A DNA stretch of 25,720 bases from CAVTUU01 sp045804965 (GCA_045804965.1 JBJMMD010000055.1:1-25720), one strand, 5' to 3'; counted from the stretch's first letter, positions 6,850-15,712 are shown. Translations and numbers: made by a program. Notes: a model not told the origin generated them from the letters alone.

Positions 6850-9800
6850 GTGGCCACATCTGAAGAGCGAGCCGCATTGACTCTCCCGCATTGGCCACGC
6901 GCGTCGCTGACGGTGCTGATTGGCATCGCTTACGGGTGTTGGTATCTCATTGCCTTTCCCTCCGACCATTTCGGCCGCTATCTCTCAGCCGCGTTCGTCC
7001 TGATCGCGGCCGCGGCCTCTACCTACGCATGTCTGCGCTTGGGACGGGCGGCGAACGCGGCCGGCACGCCCTGGCTCTGGTTCAGCGCTGGTTGCGCCAG
7101 CTGGTGCCTGGGCACACTTCTCTGGTTCGTCTCAGAACCGCAACGGCTCGGACGGCCCGACACCTATTCGGTCGCGGCGGTCGCCGAGTTCAGCTTCGCG
7201 GTCTGCTTCTCCGCCGGCGTGCTCGCGCTCGTCCGCGCCAACGATCCCCGCTATCCCGTGCGGGAGGTGGTCATCGATAGCCTCATCGTGATCGTCGTCT
7301 TCGCCGCGCTCGGCTATGAGCTTTTTCTCGACTCCCGAGTCGATCCGTCCGATCACGACCTGAAGATCTTCGCCATCGGGTGGAGCTGGACGATCGCGAT
7401 CTTGATCTTGCTCGGGATCGCCGTCGTGAGTTCGATCTTCACCGCGCGCGGGCCCGACCGCGTCGCCTTCGCGCTCCTCCTGGCAGGGCTTGCCCTGTTT
7501 GCCGCCGCCGACGTGAGGTACGTCTGGTCGGTGGTGAACGGCGAAACCACGTTTGCCAACGCGGTCGATCTTGGTTGGCAGACCGCTCTCCTGCTCTTCG
7601 CGGCGGCGGCGCTGAGGACGACAGTCGTCCGGGCGCCACGGGGCATGGCGATCGTCGTTTCGCGTAATTATCTGCGGGGCCGCTTGTTTTTGGGCATCAC
7701 CGGTGTGCTCAGCGCGACCGCGCTTGCCGTCTACGCGACAACGCAGCCGCGGGACAGTTTGACCGTGTTCGCAGTCGTCGCGTGCGGTCTGCTCCTGGCC
7801 TTGCGATTAGGTCTTGCCTCCCGCAATTCCGACCGGCTGATGGACCGCACCCGCGAGCGCGATCGCCTGGCGGCGGTGGTTGAGATGTCATCCGCCGTCG
7901 CCGGCACGCTCGATGAGGAACAGGTCCTAGCTCGCCTCGCCTCGGTCTCGGCGCAGGCGGTTGGATGTGATCGGGCTGCGGTGACCCTGGTTTCCCTTGA
8001 CGGCGGGTTCGATCGCATCGTTACCCACGGACTGAGCGACAAGGAGCTCGCGCTCCTGCACGAGGCCGACGGACCGCGCGTCGTGTTCAAGACGACCTGG
8101 CGTTGGAGCATCGCGGGACGGACGATGGCCGTCCGTTGGGGGGAGGTCCAGGCTGTTCCGGCTGTCGCCGCGGAGGCGTTCCGCGACATCGGCAAGCGCC
8201 AGTCGCTGATCACGCCGTTGCTCGCCCGCCACGAAGCGCTCGGCTTCGTCGAACTCTGGCGATCCGGCGAAACGGGCCGCTTCGACAACGAGGACGCGGT
8301 CGCCGCGGCCGCGATTGCGCGCCAGGGCGGCTTGGCGCTACGCAATGCCCGCCTCCATGCCGAGGCCCAGGTGAACGCCGAAGAACGGGCGATGCTCCTG
8401 CGTGTCAGCCAGGCGGCGACGAGCACGCTCGAGCTCCGGCCGATGCTGGCGGAAGTGGCGCGCACGACCCTCGGTATCGCCAGCGCAGAGGCGTGCTGGA
8501 TCGAGCTCTGGCATCCGCTTACGCGCGAGTTCGAAGTCGTCGCCGCCGAAACCGATCCGACCTGGCCCGGGACGGATCCTGCCGGCACGCGCTATCCGGT
8601 CGACCAGCGCACGTCGGTCCGGCTCGTGCTCGAGCAGGGTTCGCCGATGATCTTCACCGTACCGGACCCCTGCTTTACCGAGCCGGAGCTGAAGGACTTG
8701 GTCGACAATGACGTCCAGAGCGTGCTCTTCGTCCCGCTCATGACCGGCGGCGTCTGCGTCGGCGAGATGCGGCTGTTCTCCCGGCGGGCGCAGGCGTTTG
8801 GTCCCCACGAGCTGCGCTTTTCCCAGGACATCGGCGGCCACATCTCCCTCGCGATCCACAATGCCCTGCTCATGGAGGAGACCCAGCGCCGGGTCGAGGA
8901 GCAGGCACTACGCTTGCGCGTCAGTCAAGCCGCGACCTCGAGCCTGGAATTGCAAACGGTCCTCGACGAGATTTCGGACGCGGTCCTGACCATTCCGGGC
9001 GTAGAGTCGTGCGGCATCGAGCTCTGGCATCCGGACACGGACGACCTCGAAACCCGGTCGGAGGCGACCACGCCCGATTGGGAGGTAAACGGCGACACCG
9101 GCCGCCGGTTCCCGGTCGGGTTTTGGGCATCCGACCGCGCCGCGCTGCAGAGCAAAGATCCGCTCTGTTTCGAGCTCGACGATCCCGGGCTGAGCGACCG
9201 CGAGCGATCCGATATGACCACCACCGGCGTCGCCAGCATGGTCCGGTATCCGCTTCTGATCGGGAGCGATTGTCTGGGATTGCTCAACATCTATTCCCGG
9301 CGGCCACGGGCGTTCAGCCCGGATGCCCGCCGCTTGGCGCAGGACCTCGCGGCCCAAACCGCGCTCGCCATCCACAACGCCCAATTGCTCGAGGACGCGC
9401 GCCGGCTCGCCATGGACCAATCGGGTTTACTTCGGGTCAGCCAGGCGATCATCTCAAACCACGAGCTGAAAACGGTGTTGCGCGAGGTCGCGCGGGCGAG
9501 CCGGGGTCTCGCCGGCGCCGAGTGCTGTGAAATCGAGCTCTGGTATCCAGAGACCGACGAGACGCTGCTGATCGCCCAGGAATATGTCGAGGATTGGCTT
9601 GGACCAGATCACAGCGGAAGTAGATTGTCGCTGGCCGATTGGCCGACAAGCAAGCGCGTCATCGTCGAACAACAACCACTCGCGTTCGATGCGGACGCCG
9701 ACTTCCTCACGCCGAAGGAGCGTGACATCTTTTCGAGCTACGACACACGAAGTGTCCTGATCGTGCCGTTGTTGATCGACAACGGTTGCGTCGGCATCAT

Positions 9801-10437
9801 CTCGTTCTACGCCCGCCGCGCGTCGGCGTTCCCGCCCCGCGCCGTGCGTATCGGGCAGGATCTCGCGAGTCAGGCGGCGCTCGCCATCGAGCGCGCACGT
9901 CTCCATGAAGCGCTCAAGGAACGGGCGCTCACCGACGGACTCACCGGGTTGCTCAATCAGCGCTCGATCTTGGAAGTGGTCGACGCCGAGCTCGCGCGCT
10001 CGCGGCGCGACGACTGTCCGGTGGCCGTCCTCATGATCGATCTCGACAACTTCAAGCAGGTCAATGACCGTCACGGTCACCTCGTCGGCGACGGGGTGCT
10101 GCGCAATGTCTCGGCGATCTTACAGACGAGCGTGCGCGAGCCCGATCACGTTGGGCGCTACGGTGGGGACGAGTTCCTGGTCCTGCTCCATGCCACCACG
10201 TTGCCGGAAGCACAGGAAGTCGCCGTCCGCATTTGGCGGCGCATCGAGCGAGAGGCTTTTTCGGGATACGGTGTGCGCGTTCCGGTCCGGCTCTCGATTG
10301 GCATCGCTTCCGCCCCGGAACATGGCATCACTCGCCAGGAGTTAATCGCGGTTGCCGACGCCGCGATGTACATGGCAAAGCAGCGGATGATGCCGGTGAC
10401 CGACGAATTGGTCGCGCGCGAGCGCGCGGACGTATAG
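6850..10437 (+). CDS. Membrane diguanylate cyclase with four GAF domains
   Basis: A 1195-aa sensor that should make cyclic di-GMP from two GTP. GTG start at 6850, with only a weak AGGGG upstream. Residues 20-325 hold about ten hydrophobic segments, an integral membrane sensory module of unknown ligand. GAF1 is about 337-505. GAF2 (about 510-685), GAF3 (686-856) and GAF4 (857-1015) are tandem copies, each opening with LRVSQA and carrying IELWHP or IELWYP about 45 residues later. The GGDEF domain (1028-1185) begins LTDGLTGLLNQRS and has an intact GGDEF at 1105-1109. The inhibitory I-site RxxD (REPD, 1096-1099) lies five residues before it, so product inhibition is expected. There is no EAL domain. 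The gene stands alone on its strand; the nearest signalling partner is the receiver protein at 15846. Confidence 0.93.
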   Translation: MATSEERAALTLPHWPRASLTVLIGIAYGCWYLIAFPSDHFGRYLSAAFVLIAAAASTYACLRLGRAANAAGTPWLWFSAGCASWCLGTLLWFVSEPQRLGRPDTYSVAAVAEFSFAVCFSAGVLALVRANDPRYPVREVVIDSLIVIVVFAALGYELFLDSRVDPSDHDLKIFAIGWSWTIAILILLGIAVVSSIFTARGPDRVAFALLLAGLALFAAADVRYVWSVVNGETTFANAVDLGWQTALLLFAAAALRTTVVRAPRGMAIVVSRNYLRGRLFLGITGVLSATALAVYATTQPRDSLTVFAVVACGLLLALRLGLASRNSDRLMDRTRERDRLAAVVEMSSAVAGTLDEEQVLARLASVSAQAVGCDRAAVTLVSLDGGFDRIVTHGLSDKELALLHEADGPRVVFKTTWRWSIAGRTMAVRWGEVQAVPAVAAEAFRDIGKRQSLITPLLARHEALGFVELWRSGETGRFDNEDAVAAAAIARQGGLALRNARLHAEAQVNAEERAMLLRVSQAATSTLELRPMLAEVARTTLGIASAEACWIELWHPLTREFEVVAAETDPTWPGTDPAGTRYPVDQRTSVRLVLEQGSPMIFTVPDPCFTEPELKDLVDNDVQSVLFVPLMTGGVCVGEMRLFSRRAQAFGPHELRFSQDIGGHISLAIHNALLMEETQRRVEEQALRLRVSQAATSSLELQTVLDEISDAVLTIPGVESCGIELWHPDTDDLETRSEATTPDWEVNGDTGRRFPVGFWASDRAALQSKDPLCFELDDPGLSDRERSDMTTTGVASMVRYPLLIGSDCLGLLNIYSRRPRAFSPDARRLAQDLAAQTALAIHNAQLLEDARRLAMDQSGLLRVSQAIISNHELKTVLREVARASRGLAGAECCEIELWYPETDETLLIAQEYVEDWLGPDHSGSRLSLADWPTSKRVIVEQQPLAFDADADFLTPKERDIFSSYDTRSVLIVPLLIDNGCVGIISFYARRASAFPPRAVRIGQDLASQAALAIERARLHEALKERALTDGLTGLLNQRSILEVVDAELARSRRDDCPVAVLMIDLDNFKQVNDRHGHLVGDGVLRNVSAILQTSVREPDHVGRYGGDEFLVLLHATTLPEAQEVAVRIWRRIEREAFSGYGVRVPVRLSIGIASAPEHGITRQELIAVADAAMYMAKQRMMPVTDELVARERADV

Positions 10438-10750
10438 CGCGGTTACCTGCCTACGCCGATCCGGTGCCAATACGTGCAGTGCCCAAAATCAGGACGTTCT
10501 TTGCCCTGTTTCCGCTGTAAATTTGGATTGAAAGGCCGGGATTGGATGCTCGGGCTTATCCACGGACGTCGGATAACTCCGACTGCCGAAGGCAATCTGC
10601 CCGGACCTCCTTCACGGCAAACGTCTTACTCCCGGGAGGAAATGCGAACTCAAATGGCAACGGCGAACCCTGTTTGTCACCACGAGGGCGGACACCGTCC
10701 GATCCGACGGTGGACGGCCACGGACGCGTAGCGAATATGAGGGAGAACCT
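10438..10750. other. Spacer between the diguanylate cyclase and YciI-like genes
   Basis: About 310 bases. Short frames cross it but none has a good ribosome-binding site plus a protein-like composition. A conceptual peptide from about 10474 has a CP-x6-CFRC cysteine cluster, which I regard as chance. The last 15 bases contain the AGGGAG ribosome-binding site of the next gene. No terminator with a T-tract follows the stop at 10437. Confidence 0.4.
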
Positions 10751-11059
10751 ATGGCGGCAATGCAAACCTTTCTCGTGCTTTCCAAAGCCGGTCCGCTCCG
10801 TGACTTAAGCAAAGACTCGCGCGCACAGATCTATTGGGACGAGCACGCCGAATTCATTGACAAGCTCGACGGCGAAGGGTTCATTCTGCTGGGCGGGCCT
10901 TTGGTCGATGAGGGCGGCGCGTTACTTGTCGTGCACGCGACGGGTGAGCAGGAAATTCGGGAAAAGTTGCAGGCCGACCCCTGGTACGTGAACGGGGTTC
11001 TTACGATGGACGGCATCAAACGCTGGGACATCTTCATCGATCATTGGATGAAAGCCTAA
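10751..11059 (+). CDS. YciI-like family protein
   Basis: A 102-aa protein of the YciI-like (dimeric alpha+beta barrel) superfamily. The ATG at 10751 follows AGGGAG with a five-to-seven-base gap. The family pattern is visible: an early beta strand (MQTFLVLSKAGP), a helix with the conserved His in WDEHAEFIDKL, the strand-turn GEGFILLGGPLVDEGG, and the closing block ADPWYVNGVLTMDGIKRWDI, matching the usual DPY..AG......I..W. Length fits a single-domain member. Members are cytoplasmic; a His-Asp pair has been suggested as catalytic in some, but most have no assigned substrate. No neighbour clearly shares its operon. Confidence 0.85.
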   Translation: MAAMQTFLVLSKAGPLRDLSKDSRAQIYWDEHAEFIDKLDGEGFILLGGPLVDEGGALLVVHATGEQEIREKLQADPWYVNGVLTMDGIKRWDIFIDHWMKA

Positions 11060-11160
11060 ACAGACTTGCCACTATGAGTTTCTCTCGTCGTCTTGTTGAG
11101 TAGTCTGTCCACGCCTTGGTGAGGTGTTGACCGTGGTGCCGGTCGTCAGCCCGGGAAGGG

Positions 11161-11215
11161 CTTCGTTGCTCGTAGCCCGGGTCTTTCAGCCCCGGGCGGG
11201 AAACGCAACAACGAG
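11161..11215. repeat. Palindromic intergenic repeat (GCCCGGG hairpin)
   Basis: An inner stem, GCCCGGG (11175-11181) with CCCGGGC (11191-11197), is flanked by an outer pair GTTGC (11165-11169) and GCAAC (11205-11209). No T-tract follows. The form is typical of stand-alone palindromic repeats; it could also help end transcription between the YciI-like gene and the convergent acetyltransferase gene. Confidence 0.5.
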
Positions 11216-11226
11216 GTCTGGGCAGA

Positions 11227-11252
11227 GTACTGAGCGAAGGCGAAGAATCTCG
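11227..11252 (-). repeat. Dispersed repeat copy, inverted orientation
   Basis: Read on the minus strand it is GAGATTCTTCGCCTTCGCTC plus AGTACT, resembling the plus-strand elements at 6596-6624 and 11283-11310. Together with the copy 30 bases away it forms an imperfect inverted pair. Confidence 0.4.
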
Positions 11253-11282
11253 CCTCTACTAACGCCGACTTCACAAGAGCCA

Positions 11283-11310
11283 GATGCCTCGACTCCGCTC
11301 GGCATGAGGA
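11283..11310 (+). repeat. Dispersed repeat copy (CCTCGACTCCGCTCGG type)
   Basis: AGATGCCTCGACTCCGCTCG followed by GCATGAGG matches the element at 6596-6624 with a few substitutions. It lies in the spacer just past the stop of the minus-strand acetyltransferase gene. Confidence 0.4.
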
Positions 11311-11344
11311 TTGGGTCGGGCGGATCTGCTCGCGTCGGAAAACC

Positions 11345-11872
11345 CTAGTCCCGAGGCGGCGGGTTGTTGTCGAGCAGCAGTTCCATGATGATTGTATCGA
11401 CCCAGCGCCCGTTGAGCACGCCCTGTTCGTGGTAGATGCCCACCTCGCGGAAACCGGCGGCCTCATAGAGTCGCATCGCCGCCTGATTGAACGGAAATCC
11501 ACACAGCACGAGCTTGTGATAGCCGAGCGCGCGCGCCTCCGCAATCAGATGCGTGAGCAGCGCCCGGCCGACCCCCTCTCCCCGCGCCTCCCGCCCCACG
11601 TAGACCGACAGCTCGCCGACGAAGCGATACGCGGCCCGTGGGTTGAAGGCATTCAACGCCACCCACCCGGCGACGGCGCCGTCCCGCTCGGCGACAAAGA
11701 CCGGATGCCGCGCGTCCCGCTTCGTCAGCCAAGCCCGTCGCTCTGCTTCCGACCGCTCCTCGGTCTCGAGCGTCGCAATCCGGTCGACGATCCCCTCGTT
11801 GTAGATCCGCGTCAACGCCGGCACATCATCCTCGGTCGCGCGGCGGATGGTGGGGGTTGTCGAGGTGCCCAT
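11345..11872 (-). CDS. GNAT N-acetyltransferase, ArsN1/phosphinothricin acetyltransferase-like
   Basis: A 175-aa acetyl-CoA-dependent N-acetyltransferase. The ATG at 11872 has AAGGAAG five bases upstream; an earlier in-frame start at 11911 lacks this and adds non-family residues. Family signs are strong: TIRRATEDDVPALTRIYNEG, then IATLETE, FVAERDGAVAGWVALN, GELSVYV, the acetyl-CoA loop ARGEGVGRALL (R-x-x-G-x-G), GYHKLVLCGFPFNQAAMRLY and GFREVGIYHEQGVLNGRWVD. These resemble the PAT/Bar and ArsN1 groups, which acetylate phosphinothricin, methionine sulfoximine or arsinothricin. The natural substrate cannot be read from sequence; there is no arsenic-resistance gene nearby. It lies 52 bases downstream of the flavoprotein gene, probably in one transcript. 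Confidence 0.88.
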   Translation of the reverse strand: MGTSTTPTIRRATEDDVPALTRIYNEGIVDRIATLETEERSEAERRAWLTKRDARHPVFVAERDGAVAGWVALNAFNPRAAYRFVGELSVYVGREARGEGVGRALLTHLIAEARALGYHKLVLCGFPFNQAAMRLYEAAGFREVGIYHEQGVLNGRWVDTIIMELLLDNNPPPRD

Positions 11873-11924
11873 GGATCTTCCTTTTGCCGCTTCGGCCCAA
11901 CAGCTGATCATCGCTCGGGCTGCC

Positions 11925-13319
11925 TCACTCCTCCGGCGAGATGTTCTGGTTGAGATGGAAGAAGTTGGTCGGGTCGTACGTGTTCTTCAGAGCGACCAGC
12001 CGCTCGAAGGTGGAATCGCTGAACGCGGCTTTCACGCGCGCTTCGTCCCCTGCGTCCAGGTAGTTAATGTAGGCCGCCTCTTTCGAGAACGGTTGCATTG
12101 CTGTCCAAAAATCCCGCGCCCACTTCACGTTTTGCGCCGTCTCGGCTGGATTTTCCCACTGGCTGGTGATGATCAGACTGAAGGGAGCACTTCGATCGCC
12201 GAACGCCGTCTCGTCCGCGCCGACACGGCCCATGGCGCCTCCAAGTTGTTCGAGAGCCGCCCCTGAATGGGGAGACGGCACGGCGGCGAAGTGGGAGAGC
12301 ATCGTTTCGATGGCGTTGTCGCTGAATTCCTTCACGAAGCTCGATTTCCAATAGTGCCGCCTGCCCAACGGATAGAACGGTTCGGCCCTCGCCTGCATCT
12401 CTAAGTACGAGACCGGAGCAACCATGTCGGCCAACGGCGAGCCAAACTTCCGAAGTGGCTTGATCACCCGTTCCCCTTCCTCGACCGGACCGTTGTAGCA
12501 GACAACGAATGCAACAACGGGATGACCTTTGGGCGACGTGGCAAACGAGAGGTGAGTGATCAATTCGTCAGGCGCGGCGTTGGCGAAATCCCGGTAAAAG
12601 CGAGCTGCCTCTCGCCCTTGGTCCAGCGGGTGAATAATGAGCCCGCCCAAAACCGTTGGCCCAACCGGGTGGAGACGGTATTCCAACTTCGTCACAATCC
12701 CGAAATTCCCGCCGCCGCCACGCAGCCCCCAGAAGAGATCGGCGTTTTCACGAGCGCTCGCGGTCAGCACTCGTCCGTCAGCGGTGACGACCTCGGCAGA
12801 GAGCACGTTGTCACATGCCAGACCGCAGCTCCGCATGAGATAACCAAGGCCGCCGCCGAGGGTGAGCCCAGCAATGCCGGTTGTCGGGACGATTCCGCCG
12901 GTTGTAGCCAGCCCACAGGCCTGCGTCTCACGGTCGAACGTGCCCCACGTCAAACCGGCCTCAGCCCGGGCAACGCGTCTGTCTGGATCAATTTGGAGTC
13001 CTTGCATCGGAGACAAATCGATCATCAGGCCACCGTCGCAGACAGCGTTACCCGCGACCCCGTGACCTCCCCCACGGATCGCGACATCGAGTTTCTGCTC
13101 GCGGGCAAAGCGCACCGCGTTGACGACATCGTCGACTTCAACGCACTTGGCTATCAGCGCCGGACGCCGGTCGATCATCACATTCCAAATGGCCCGGGCC
13201 GCTTCGTACCCCTCGTCAGCCGGCGTGATGAGCTGGCCACGCAAACTCGTCTTGAATGCATTGACCTTGGCGCCATCGACAGTGACTTGAGGAATCCTCG
13301 TCGCTCGCTGGGTGTCCAA
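11925..13319 (-). CDS. FAD-binding oxidoreductase, berberine-bridge/VAO family
   Basis: A 464-aa flavoprotein of the FAD_binding_4 plus BBE type. The flavin-binding part has AIRGGGHGVAG, whose His (residue 86 from the chosen start) is the usual covalent FAD attachment site, then GGIVPTTGIAGLTLGGGLGY and WGLRGGGGNFGIVT. In bicovalent members a Cys occurs where this protein has Val (GGIVP), so one covalent link is expected. The C-terminal BBE block ends YDPTNFFHLNQN. The frame is open to 13403. I prefer TTG at 13319, because GAGGGAG lies seven bases upstream and the family normally starts near there; ATG at 13388 is the alternative. Members oxidise sugars, alkaloids or polyketide-like substrates; the substrate here is unknown. 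It is likely co-transcribed with the acetyltransferase. Confidence 0.88.
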   Translation of the reverse strand: MDTQRATRIPQVTVDGAKVNAFKTSLRGQLITPADEGYEAARAIWNVMIDRRPALIAKCVEVDDVVNAVRFAREQKLDVAIRGGGHGVAGNAVCDGGLMIDLSPMQGLQIDPDRRVARAEAGLTWGTFDRETQACGLATTGGIVPTTGIAGLTLGGGLGYLMRSCGLACDNVLSAEVVTADGRVLTASARENADLFWGLRGGGGNFGIVTKLEYRLHPVGPTVLGGLIIHPLDQGREAARFYRDFANAAPDELITHLSFATSPKGHPVVAFVVCYNGPVEEGERVIKPLRKFGSPLADMVAPVSYLEMQARAEPFYPLGRRHYWKSSFVKEFSDNAIETMLSHFAAVPSPHSGAALEQLGGAMGRVGADETAFGDRSAPFSLIITSQWENPAETAQNVKWARDFWTAMQPFSKEAAYINYLDAGDEARVKAAFSDSTFERLVALKNTYDPTNFFHLNQNISPEE

Positions 13320-13555
13320 GATGTGGCTCCCTCGCGGTGGCTCGAAGCAGTGGTTAAGATGTCCCGCAGCGCCGCAGTCTATCGTCATCCTCAGCGCTGT
13401 CAATTCAGATCATGTTTGGCGAATAGCTCGCCGGTTAAAGGTTGCTCATAGTTTTATGAACCGCCCCTTCCCCGGAATCCTCGTAGTTTCGGGCCCCGGG
13501 CTGGCATACTTGCTTGCCACATCAGACCACCGAATCGTGCGTTGAAGGACGAGCA

Positions 13556-15598
13556 ATGACCGAGACCGAGCAAGAAACACTCGATGAGTCGGCGATCTCC
13601 GTGACCGAAGCAACCATCGCCGAGGACGCGGAAGACGTCGCCGCCCCTGAACACCCAACTTCCGAGCCAGTGACCGAGGCCATGCAGCCAGGGCCGATGA
13701 ATCCGGCGCCCGATGGCAACGCGATCGCTTATTTCCTGCCCGATGCGGCGAGCACGCTCACCTTATGGACGATGTCGCTCGATGACAAGACCGCCCGCCA
13801 GCTTCCGACCGCCTTTCCGCTCGTCCTCGATCCAGGCGGACCGCAGTGGTCGCCGGACGGGACGCGGCTTGCGGTGACCGGTCTCGACGGCGGCTCCGGA
13901 ACGACCACGATCTGGATCATTGACGTCGCCTCGGGCGAGGCGACGCGGCCGCTCGCGCGTTCGGCGTCCGATCACACGCCCCGCTGGTCGCCCGACGGCT
14001 CGTTGCTCGCGTTGATCAGCCGCAGGAACGGACGCGATACGCTCCATGCCGCCGCGCCGGACGGGTCGACGCCGACGATTCAACTCACGGACGCACCTTA
14101 CGGCCACGATGAGAAGGAGCCGGTCTGGTCGAAAGACGGCGCCCGGATCGCCTTTTGCCGCTGGAATCCGGAGGTCGGGGAAACGGCGGGCGGCGATCAA
14201 ATCTGGATCGTCGAGCTCGCCACCGGCGAAGCCAAGCAGCTCACGAAGAAACTTGCCCGGCGCCGAGGACTGGTCTGGGGACCGGAGCGGCCGCTGATCG
14301 CGCACATCTCCGACGATGGCGAATGGGACAACGTCGCGGTCGTCAACGCTGACAACGCCGCCGCCTGGACGATTTCGAGCGAGCTGGGCGACAAGGACGA
14401 CGTCCACTGGTCGAGCGACGGCAACCGCGTGCTCTACACCCGGCTCTCCAACGGCGTCCGCCGGGTCTGCGACAAAGCAACCAGCGCCGCCACCGCCAAT
14501 CTGCTCGATCCCGGCGACGGCGTCGTTAGTTCCCCTCGCTGGCTGCCGTCGGACGACGCCCCCCAACCCGAACCCGAGACTGAGACTGACGGACAAGCCG
14601 CTGAGACGACAGCAGATACGTCCGCCGCGGAGGCGCAGCCGGAGGTGAAGGCCGTCCCACCCGTGCCGAAGGTTATCTACGCCTACGCAGGTATCGGCGA
14701 ACCGTTCCGGTTCATCATCCAGGAAAGCAAAACCGATCCGCCTGAGCGGATCGAGCTACCGATCGACGACTGGCAAGCCGGCACGAGGATCATCAAGCCA
14801 AGCTGGGCCGATTTCAAAACCGCGACCGACACGAAGCTTTCCGGGCACTACTACTTCCCAACGGAGACGTCCGGCTGGGTTCCGGGCGTGCTCTACCTCG
14901 GCGATCGACCGGATCGCCCGCGCGAAAGCCGCTTCGGCGCCAGCGAGCAGGTGCTCGTGCAGCATGGATTCGCCGTTTTCGCGCCCAGCCTGCCGGGAAC
15001 CCCCGGTTTGGGCCGGAAAGTGACCAATCTCCTGAAAGAGCAGATCGATAGCGAGTCGGAAATCTACGATCTTATCGATGCGCTCGATGCGCTCCGCAAC
15101 ATGCCGAGCGTTGACGCCGAGCGGATCGCCGTCGTGGGTGAGGGGTATGGCGGAACGTTGGCGCTCTTGCTTGCCGGAGGCCGGCCGGGAACGGTGAAGG
15201 CCACGGTTGCGATCGATCCGATCACCGATTGGGAGTTGGAGCTGGACGAAGCGGACGACGACTGGCGCGCGTGGATCCTGCAAAATTATGGGCTTCCCGC
15301 GGCCAACGCCGGGTGCTATGCTCTGCGGACGCCCGCAACCTTCGCCGGCGTGATCGACGTTCCGCTGCTGGTGATCGACAGCGATCGCACGCCGCTGCAC
15401 CGCACGATCCAGCGCGAAGGGTTGACCGGCACGATTCGCGAGATCGGTGTCGACGTGCAGGAGCAGATCGTCACCGGCGAAACCGAGTGGGAAATAGCTA
15501 GCCGCGCCGCCCGGTTCGTCGGCGACGCGATCAAGAGTGTGGCTCCGAAGACTGGCCCGACTCCCGTCGACGACGCCATGTCCGCGGACGTGATCTAA
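13556..15598 (+). CDS. TolB-like beta-propeller plus S9-type alpha/beta hydrolase, catalytic residues lost
   Basis: A 680-aa protein laid out like dipeptidyl/acylaminoacyl peptidases of family S9. ATG at 13556 follows AAGGA with a seven-base gap. Residues 1-45 are an acidic, Thr/Glu-rich tail without a signal peptide, so it is probably cytoplasmic. Residues 45-335 hold PD40 propeller repeats (WSPDGTRLAVTG, WSPDGSLLALIS, WSKDGARIAFCRW, WSSDGNRVLYTRL). An acidic Pro/Thr/Ala linker spans about 340-365. Residues 370-665 form the hydrolase domain. The nucleophile elbow should read GxSxGG but is GEGYGG at 528-533, with Gly530 in place of Ser. The usual HG..D region reads VIDSDRTPLH and the usual GEGH region reads GETEW, so the Asp is doubtful and the His is missing. 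It is probably not a peptidase; a binding or scaffold role is inferred. Confidence 0.85.
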   Translation: MTETEQETLDESAISVTEATIAEDAEDVAAPEHPTSEPVTEAMQPGPMNPAPDGNAIAYFLPDAASTLTLWTMSLDDKTARQLPTAFPLVLDPGGPQWSPDGTRLAVTGLDGGSGTTTIWIIDVASGEATRPLARSASDHTPRWSPDGSLLALISRRNGRDTLHAAAPDGSTPTIQLTDAPYGHDEKEPVWSKDGARIAFCRWNPEVGETAGGDQIWIVELATGEAKQLTKKLARRRGLVWGPERPLIAHISDDGEWDNVAVVNADNAAAWTISSELGDKDDVHWSSDGNRVLYTRLSNGVRRVCDKATSAATANLLDPGDGVVSSPRWLPSDDAPQPEPETETDGQAAETTADTSAAEAQPEVKAVPPVPKVIYAYAGIGEPFRFIIQESKTDPPERIELPIDDWQAGTRIIKPSWADFKTATDTKLSGHYYFPTETSGWVPGVLYLGDRPDRPRESRFGASEQVLVQHGFAVFAPSLPGTPGLGRKVTNLLKEQIDSESEIYDLIDALDALRNMPSVDAERIAVVGEGYGGTLALLLAGGRPGTVKATVAIDPITDWELELDEADDDWRAWILQNYGLPAANAGCYALRTPATFAGVIDVPLLVIDSDRTPLHRTIQREGLTGTIREIGVDVQEQIVTGETEWEIASRAARFVGDAIKSVAPKTGPTPVDDAMSADVI

Positions 15599-15696
15599 GC
15601 GCAATGGTTCGCGCGGGCGATCTGACGCCGGATTGACGGAATTTGACGAACCAATCGGAGTTTGTTGATGGAATCGTCATGGTTGGCTCGACCACC

Positions 15697-15712
15697 TGGG
15701 AATTGATTCCCG
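15697..15712. repeat. Palindromic 16-mer, copy 1
   Basis: TGGGAATTGATTCCCG contains GGGAAT-TG-ATTCCC, a perfect inverted repeat. The identical 16-mer occurs again at 19017-19032. Both copies are intergenic. It could be an operator site or part of a dispersed element. Confidence 0.5.

Noticed and set aside
10474..10731. A cysteine-containing small frame (CP-x6-CFRC start) after the diguanylate cyclase.
   Set aside because: It lacks a ribosome-binding site, it becomes Arg/Thr-rich and non-protein-like, and it has no known family pattern.
11161..11310. A repeat cluster considered as a CRISPR array or insertion-sequence end.
   Set aside because: Repeats are not evenly spaced, spacers are not unique units of constant length, and no cas or transposase gene is present.
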